Part shown: positions 56,527 through 64,000 of the stretch, one piece after another
How the letters are laid out: every line of letters starts with the position of its first letter
Position numbering within the stretch: position 1 is the first letter of the stretch
NCBI RefSeq assembly: GCF_046630445.1
Contig: NC_092340.1
Span: 24,192,001-24,256,000, forward strand
From: Rutidosis leptorrhynchoides
Lineage: Eukaryota > Streptophyta > Magnoliopsida > Asterales > Asteraceae
Reading direction: 5' to 3'
DNA: 64,000 nt
Notes under the pieces: generated by a model
What the model saw: only the letters and a program-made list of their open reading frames with translations
Database searches by the model: none
Told to the model about the DNA's origin: nothing
Made by a program: the position numbers and the translations under genes

Positions 56527-57320
56527 CTTTTTTCCCCTCTAAATAACATTCATCTCCTTTATAACTGCTAGATATATGCAAAGTAGTATAGTACTATTTA
56601 ATTTGCAGTGTAGTTGCCTTGAAAAGCCAGTCCATCGTGTACTAAATTTATTGTTTTGAGGTCTATATTTATTTCTAAACGTGCCAGTTGGAAGATAAAG
56701 GCTTTCAATTGATGGCCCATTTTCAAGTTCAATTTTCATTTCTGTTTTGTGGAACTTAATGATGATTATAATTATAATTATAATAGTAATTATTATTTTT
56801 ATTATTTCAATCCCACATAAAAAGATGTAGTTTTGTATAATCAGCATCATTCGTGTTACTCACATCAAGGTTGACCCTTAGTTTTGTTACTGGACAGGTT
56901 TGTTGTGATTTTCTAGGTTTACTAGGTTTGTATGGTTTTTGTTTCTTGTTATTGTTGGGTTAATCGAGTTTTACATTTTAGAAAAATATTTATTAAATAT
57001 TTAGTTTAATAATAAGAAAGTTTCTAGGAAACTCATGATAAAAATTTGAGGAGGAAAAGGATTATTGAATGGAGTATTTAATATTATTTACTTACTATTA
57101 TTAGTTTTGTAGTTGACTATATAAGCCTATTATTAAATGAATAAAGACGTGTGATAGGATTAATTAAATTAAATACACAATGTTGACTTATTCTTTCGTT
57201 CTTTCATTCGGCCGTATAGAGAAATTGTTTAATAGCACTATCATCCGGCCGCTCACGTGAGTTTTATTCTATTAGTATAAGTATATTATCGTCCCACAAA
57301 TTTTATTCTTATTAATTTAG
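56527..57320. other. Upstream region of the receptor-like gene
   Basis: AT-rich, with an (ATT)n-like stretch at about 56763-56805. A minus-strand AGTTATAAA at about 56558-56566 and GCATATATC at about 56571-56580 are weak TATA candidates close to the ATG. No other gene is seen. Confidence 0.35.
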
Positions 57321-57938
57321 TTTTTTTTTTTTTTTTAATTGAAAAGCCAAGGGATTTTATTAGATACAGAATATTATATAACGTACAATACATATTAGGA
57401 TGCCTCCTTTTTAGATATACAAAACATCGCCAAAGCTATATACAAATTTACTAATCACACATCCAAAACTCTAAATTTAGCCTATTCCATTTCGAGGATT
57501 TCCAATGTCACAATAATAACTCGGGTTTATCAACCATTGATGTCACTCGATTTTGTACTTTTCCCCCTCTTTGAGATCCATTCATAACTTTTTAGTTGAA
57601 TATCATTTAGGAGGTTGTCGCTTAATTTTGAATTGTTTTGAAAAACCATTTGGTTGCGGTTTTTCCACACTAAATAGCTACTCACCCAAATAACCGCTCG
57701 CCATAAACTCTTCCTTTTGAACCCGGATGTTTGTTGAAAAACACCGTTAAGCAATTCGCATATATTTGTTAATGCAAATTTACCAATACCCCACCATCTA
57801 AAGATATGTTCCCAAGTCTCGAATACCACTTTACAAAATATTAACGCATGCTCTATCGATTCAACGTCTTCATCACATATTGGGCACCGTATCGTGTGGA
57901 GATCAATTCCTTTATTGTCAAGTTCTACCCGTACCGGA
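57321..57938 (-). pseudogene. LINE tail, minus strand, cut by element 6
   Basis: 16 T at 57321-57336 mark the poly-A tail of a minus-strand LINE. The coding part at 57530-57938 has CPICDEDVESIEHALIFC then VFETWEHIF, SYLVWKNRNQMVFQ and a stop at 57530. This is the zinc-binding C-terminus of plant LINE ORF2. The upstream part is interrupted at 57938 by the LTR of element 6. It is a separate insertion from the LINE tail at 52397-52949. Confidence 0.82.
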
Positions 57939-58491
57939 TGTAACGACCCGACTTTTTCGACTTATATTTTTGTGCTCTATACTTTCACGAATCTGCGTAT
58001 ATGTGCGTACTGAGCTAGTTTATGCTCTGGGATCTTATTTCATGATAATTACTTTCGTTAATACCTTACAGCGTGTTATTAAGTTCTTAATCACTTAACT
58101 TGATCCCCGAATGCTTTTATGACCGTTAGTGTCACTTGACGTTTGAAACGAGCTATGTACTTGGTACACGTTTAACTTTTGTCATAATTGAAATATTATG
58201 ACTACGTAATACTAATTGTTATTTTCTAATGACAATTACTTGGCTTATTGGTTGCTTAATTATGCTTAGTAATTTACTAATGCACACTAGTTAGTCTTGT
58301 TGGACTTTCTACTTTATTGGACTTAAGCCCACCCTACTCTAGCTAATGGACTTTTAAATTAGCCCAATTTTAATAGAATTATGACCCATTAGAATGTAAG
58401 ACAAAAACTCATTTAGATGAGCCAACATACTAGCATTCTTGTTAACCATTGCTACATATGTTGCATGAGATCCCAACAATAAGCACCACAT
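57939..58491 (+). repeat. 5' LTR of element 6, truncated
   Basis: Aligned with 61642-62195, then breaks off after CAATAAGCACCAC. The promoter, hairpin array and primer site are deleted. Confidence 0.85.
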
Positions 58492-58493
58492 TT

Positions 58494-58872
58494 ATAGTGA
58501 GAAGATTATTCGTATACCTCGCGAGAATGGTGAGCCATTAATAGTTTACGGGGAGTGAAGTAGCCCGAAGTTGAACTTTATTAGTTGCATGAAGGCACAA
58601 AAGGTCATGAGTAAAGGACATTGATACTTATGTCAAAGCCGAACACCAAAAGCCATCTGGGTTACTTCAACAACCCGAAATCCCACAATGGAAATGGGGA
58701 GGAATAACAATGGATTTCAGCACGAAGCTACCGAAAACGGCAGGCGGTTATGACGCTATCTGGGTTATTGTTGACCGTCTCACCCAATCTGCTCACTTTC
58801 TAGCCATGAAAAAAACCGATACAATGGACAAACTTGCACAACGATACATAAAGGAAATTGTATCCCGTCACT
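58494..58872 (+). pseudogene. Scraps of pol in element 6: post-protease piece joined to integrase piece
   Basis: About 58494-58620 corresponds to 5092-5210 of element 1, just after protease. 58625-58872 corresponds to about 6965-7203, the integrase core start ([12 protein letters not shown]). The two are joined directly, so reverse transcriptase and RNase H were deleted. Similarity to element 1 ends near 58872. Confidence 0.8.
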
Positions 58873-59636
58873 TCAGCGATTCCAATTTCTAAAAAGAATC
58901 TTATTTGATACTCATTCTTACGCGACTCCAAATCCTAACTTATTCCGAGAGATTTCTTATTTGATGATAATCACACCATCATCCTTCTTATTTCAATATT
59001 AGTCATACCAGTTCGAAATTTTTCAAAATTAATGGGTGGTTAATTCTCATCCTCGTACCCTCCCATTCGTATCTCACTTATAAGCAACAACATCACACTT
59101 AAGCATTTTTGGTAAGGACTTATGCCCTACTAATAGTCATCAACCACATTTAAATTCAATTGTTTTCCTTACCTCGTAACATTTTTGCTCAAAAATCACC
59201 CGAAATTTTCAAAATCTTTTACTCAATCCTCATCAATCTTTTTTCAACTTGTAACCACCGAAATATGAAAATTTTGTTTGCCAAAATTTTACTCACACTA
59301 TTTTACTGTGCGATCCTCTCAAAGTTTTATAAAAATAAATTTATTTAATTGCCATTCGTACAAATTTTAGAAACCATATATGTTATATATAATAAAGTAA
59401 ATAATTACTTATTTTTGACTAGTACATGTGAAATTTTACTTTCACTTTTACAAATTAATTCTTTTAATCAAAAGACATTTTACTTAGAGTAGTCTATATT
59501 TACTAAAAACTTCGTTTCTTTTCTTACACTGTCACCTTAAACGATTTCTATAAAATTTTCGTTGCTTATAAAATTTTTCGTGTTATTCGTATCCAAGTCA
59601 TCATGAAAACTTTACAACCGTCGAAATTGAGAGATT

Positions 59637-59669
<33 letters not shown>

Positions 59670-61600
59670 TGAAGGCACTTACTGCCACGCCATGCAGAGC
59701 CTTTGGGCATCCACTAACACTTAAACCATTCAAAAATTATTGCGTTACCCCATGGATCTTATTTGCCACACCTGTTGGAGCGATGCTCTTTCTTACATAA
59801 CTTTAAGTCCTGACTTATTCCAAGAGATTCTCCTTTAGTGATATTAACACCATCAGTATTCCGACTTTAATATTAGTCATAACCTATTTGGCATTTTGCA
59901 AAGTCAAGAAGCGATTAACTTCTCGTCCTCATGCTCTATCCTTCATACCCCACTTTTTAGCAACGGCTTCGCACGTGAACATTTTTGGCCCAAAGACTTA
60001 TGTCCTGATAATTATCAAAAATACATTTAATTCATTAGTTTTCCTTACTTAGTAACATGTCACCTGATGATTCAAAGATTTTTCACTCGATCTTTTTCAA
60101 CTCGTAACCTCTGAAATACGAAAAACTATGTCTATCAAAATTTTACACATTGTTTATTTGTGCGGTCCTCACGAGATTTATGGACAAATGAAAGTAATAA
60201 ATTTTTTCTGTCACTTATGTGATTTATAAAATCATGTATGTATGTATATAATTAAGTTAATAAATTTACCTTTACTTATTTTGGTTAGTACATACTAAGT
60301 TATACCTGCAAATTATTTAAAAATCGCTCCTTTATTGAGTTGTTTAACTTAAGTCAAATAGTTTTGTGCAAAATGGTACACGTTGTACATACTTCTAAAT
60401 TTAATAGGAACTTCGTTCCGTTTATGTTGTCACATCAAACATTTAAAGGTTTCTCAAAACTTCCTTGGTTGATTTTGTTAAAGATTTTCGTATTAGACTA
60501 CACCACGTATGGATCACACTGCTTCTCGTTCTCTGTTTAGGGATGAAGCTTACCATTAAGATCTTTGTTAAAAACTCTTGAGCCACTTTGGATGGCAGTT
60601 TTACAAAATTTGTTAGGAAGTCTTTGCGCTCATAAAATGTTCCTCTTAAGGTTAGACGTGGCAAAAACGCGGGCCGATAAATCTGTTTTCTAATGTACAC
60701 TCAGTGGTCACCCTATTGTAGGAAAGGCGCTAGGTGGGTTTCTACTCTCAATATTTCACGGCTAATCACAACACCCTCGTAAACATCATCTCTATGAATC
60801 AGTATGTTGAGGTACAAGAAATCATTTTTGAGATTCTTTTCACTTGGAGTAAACCATTCTTTATGACCAAGGGTTCACGTATCTTCTCATCCGCGCATCC
60901 CCTTAAGTATAAGGATAAATTCAGATCAACACGCTCGTGGTACGAAGAGTTCACTCTCGTTCAAAGATCACACCTTTCGTGAGACTATCTTCGGAAAAGT
61001 AATGTAAATTACTTCAAAAATCTATGAATCTTGTTATCCTCTTGGAAGGGACTGCTTAAAACATCTATAACGCCGATGTGGTTACTCTATATATATCTTC
61101 TTCTTTCGTTGGTTGCAACTATATGTTGTTCTAGTCGATGTTAACCATAACTTCAACATGTAACTGAAAGGATATAGTTACATTATGGAACTGTGCTTTC
61201 ATTCCCTCCGAGGATAAGTTCACATGCAGTATGTTGTGATCGCCATGTTTTCCATTCTATATGTCAGATTTGTACTGCGACATAAGCGCTCAATATTTTA
61301 GATGAGTTTGGTAACATTCATGATGCATTTCATGCATCCAGCTTACTGAAGATGCCTGCAAGGCTAAAAACATCATCTTTCCTTTCATGGATATATCAGA
61401 TGACATAGTCATGATTAACAAGGAACGAAATCAATTTGTTGATCTTAAGGTCAAGAGACCTAAGTAATGGCATATACCTATTCTTACTTTTATACGCCCA
61501 AGTACCTTTCAAGGTAAATAGCTCACTTCCGAGCCCACGAGTCTCTTGGAACTTTGATACGCTCATTCTTCTTCAAATTCGGTACCGTTGTTGGTCACTC
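58873..61600. repeat. Unrecognised AT-rich filler with a diverged tandem duplication of about 880 bp
   Basis: 58920-59350 and 59805-60230 are diverged direct copies. Shared landmarks, in order, are CTTATTCC(G/A)(A/C)GAGATT, AATATTAGTCATA, CATTTTTGG, GTTTTCCTTAC and TTTTTCAACT(T/C)GTAACC. A TG microsatellite lies at 59638-59668. No coding family is recognised, and the region does not match any other element in this window. Confidence 0.6.
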
Positions 61601-61641
61601 CTCAAAATTTCGGGACGAAATTTTCTTTAACGGGTGGGTAA

Positions 61642-62797
61642 TGTAACGACCCAACTTTTTTGACTTATATTTTTGTGCTCTATACTTTCACGAATCTGCG
61701 TATATGTGCGTACTGAACTAGTTTATGCTCTGGGATCTTATTTCATGATAATTACTTTCGTTAATACCTTACAGCGTGTTATTAAGTGCTTAATCACTTA
61801 ACTTGATCCCCGAATGCTTTTATGACCATCAGTGTCACTTGACGTTTGAAACGAGCTATGTACTTGGTAAACGTTTAACTTTTGTCATAATTGGAATATT
61901 ATGACTATGTAATACTAATTGTTATTTTCTAATGACAATTACTTGGCTTATTGGTTGCTTAATTATGCTTAGTAATTTACTAATGCACACTAGTTAGTCT
62001 TGTTGGACTTTCTACCTTATTGGACTTAAGCCCACCCTACTCTAGCTAATGGATTTTTAAATTAGCCCAATTTTAATGGAATTATGACCCATTAGAATGT
62101 AAGACAAAAATCCATTTAGATGAGCCAACATACTAGCATTTTTGTTAACCATTACTACATATGTTGCATGGGATCTCAACAATAAGCACCACCTTTAGAC
62201 CACCACCATGCAAAAAGTAAAAAGTTGTCCCCTTGTCCCCCCAATACTTACGCCACCTAGCACCCTCCACCACTATAAATACCAAGCTTAGTTCACCTAT
62301 TTAACACTTGATCTCATTCTCATTTTACACACACTTGCTCTCTAATTTTCTCTCTAGTCTTTCTCACACTAAAAATTGTAATTTTTAAATTTTTTTTTCT
62401 TCTTCTTCTTCTTCTTCCTCTCATAATCACGACATCATCATCATAGAAAGATCAGGCTTTTTAGCTTTTTGATCTTGTTATATCTTGTAGATTCAAACTT
62501 TGATTTGAATCCTTCAAGAACATGAAAGATTCAAGCTTTATAGCTTTGAATGTTCACTACTTTTGTTGGATCTAAGTTTTCTATCTTATGATCTCTTTAT
62601 TTTGTTAAAAAGAACAAACCTTGTGTTTATGATCTTCATGAAACTTGAAGATCTAGCTTTTTGCTTTGAAGATCTTCAAGAACATAAAAGATTCAAGCTT
62701 TCTAGCTTTGAAATCTCATAATTTTTGTTAAGGGATCCAAGCTCTCTAGCTTAGGATTTTATTACTTTGTTTGATCAAATTTATGTCTTGCTTGTTT
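61642..62797 (+). repeat. 3' LTR of element 6, interrupted
   Basis: Starts TGTAACGACC, with TATAAAT at 62274-62280, a (TTC)n run at about 62398-62415 and a hairpin-unit array at 62447-62760. It is cut at 62797 by the next LTR. Confidence 0.85.
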
Positions 62798-64000
62798 TGT
62801 AACGACCCGACTTTTTCGACTTATACTTTTGTGCTTGTTACTTTCACGAAACTGCGTATTTGTGCGTACTAAGCTATATTATATTCTGGAATCTTAATTC
62901 ATGTTGATTACTTTCGTTTATATTTTAAAAAAAAAATGTTTTTAAGTACGTAGTTACTTAAATTGATCCTCAAATGCTTTTATGACAGTTAGTGTCACTT
63001 GACGTTTATAACGAGCTATGTACTCTGTACACGTTTAACTTTTGTCGTAATTGGAATATTATGACTACGTAAAACTAATTGTTATTTTCTAATGACAATT
63101 ACTTGGCTTATTGGTTGCTTAATTACGCTTAGTAATTTTCTAATGCACACTAGTTACTCTTATTGGACTTTCTACCTTATTGGACTTAAGCCCACCCTAC
63201 TCTAGCTAATGGACTTTTAAGTTAGCCCAATTTTAATGGAATTATGACCCATTAAGAAGTAGGACAAAAACTCATTAAGATGAGCCAACATACTAGCATT
63301 TTTGTTAACCATTACTACGTATATTGCATGGGATCCCAACAATAAGCACCACCTTTAGACCACCACCATGCAAAAAGTAAAGTTTGTCCCCCACTTGTCC
63401 CCCCATAACCCACGGCCTACACACCCCTCCACCATTATAAATATTAAGCCTCATCCTCCCATTTCACACTTGATCTCATTCTCATTTTACACACACTTGC
63501 TCTCTAATTTTCTCTCTAGTCTTTCTCACACTAAAAATTGTAAGTTTTAAATTTTCTTCTTCTTCTTCTTCTCATAATCACGACATCATCATCATATTAA
63601 GATCAAGCTTTCTAGCTTTTTGATCTTGTTATATCTTGTAGATTCAAACTTTGATTTGAATCCTTCAAGAACATGAAAGATTCAAGCTTTCTAGCTTTGA
63701 ATCTTCATTTACTTTGTTGGATCTAAGTTTTCTAGCTTATGATCTCTTTATTTTGTTAAAAAGATCAAAACTTGTATTTATGATCTTCATGAAACTTGAA
63801 GATCTAGCCTTTTGCTTTAAAGATCTTCAAGAACATAAAAGATTCAAGCTTTCTAACTTTGGATCTTCATTACTTTGATGGATCTAAGCTTTATAGCTTG
63901 AGATCACTTTGTTTTTGCTAAAAGATCAAAACTTGTGTTTATGATCTTCATGAAACTTGAAGATCTAGCTTTTTGCTTTTTAGATCTTCAAGAACATAAA
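62798..64000 (+). repeat. Nested related LTR, continues past the window
   Basis: Starts TGTAACGACC inside the previous LTR, after TGTTT. It has TATAAAT at 63436-63442 and an expanded hairpin-unit array from 63599 to the window end. Whether it is a solo LTR or the start of a full element cannot be told. Confidence 0.85.

Larger units (their letters stand above)
57939..64000 (+). mobile_element. Element 6: decayed Tekay-type element with nested LTR, runs past window end
   Basis: It starts with TGTAACGACC, as element 1 does, at 57939 after CCGGA. The first 553 bp match its own 3' LTR at 61642. The internal region is reduced to two scraps of pol plus 2.7 kb of unrecognised DNA. The canonical end TTTCGGGACGAAA...GGGTGGGTAA precedes the 3' LTR, which is interrupted at 62798 by a further LTR copy. 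The right end is outside the window. Confidence 0.8.

Overview
This window is plant nuclear DNA from a retrotransposon-dense region. Signs of this are Ty3/gypsy LTR elements primed by plant initiator-Met and Asp tRNAs, a Tat-type element with an intron-containing antisense gene, LINE tails and one plant LRR receptor-like protein gene. A eudicot is likely. Asteraceae would fit the element families, but nothing in the window proves it. There are no bacterial operons, no CRISPR arrays and no tRNA or rRNA genes that I can recognise.

Layout. (1) 1-11062: a Tekay/Del-type Ty3/gypsy element (element 1). Its 5' LTR is cut by the window edge, it carries an accessory ORF ahead of gag, and its gag-pol is one frame broken by eight in-frame stops. 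(2) 11063-11923 and 44011-49057: remnants of old Athila-like LTR elements split by a later insertion. (3) 11924-44005: a Tat/Retand-type element (element 4) with 492-bp LTRs and a perfect CTAAT target duplication. It retains broken gag and protease and a three-exon antisense gene near its 3' end, but no reverse transcriptase or integrase. (4) Inside it, at 13545-23605 on the minus strand, is a 10-kb Athila-type element (element 3) with 2004-bp LTRs, an ACAAT target duplication and only gag and protease. (5) Also inside it, at 23992-40398, is a very young Tekay-type element (element 2) arranged LTR-internal-LTR-partial internal. Both internal copies carry an acidic ORF and an F-box protein ORF between the primer site and gag. 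(6) 49058-57320: the host interval, with a possible spliced non-coding transcript, a LINE tail and an intact receptor-like protein gene of the Cf-9/RLP class (953 aa, minus strand). (7) 57321-64000: a LINE tail cut by a decayed Tekay-type element (element 6), whose 3' LTR is itself interrupted by another related LTR.

How it fits together. LTR pair divergence, judged by eye, ranks element 4 (about 3%), element 3 (about 0.4%) and element 2 (about 0.15%). That is the order nesting requires. The most notable content is the F-box gene carried as cargo by element 2, with a canonical splice acceptor just ahead of it and a splice-donor-like site in the LTR. Also notable are the antisense gene of element 4 with its own TATA box, and tandem hairpin arrays in the LTRs of elements 1 and 6. 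The only clearly intact host gene is the receptor-like protein.
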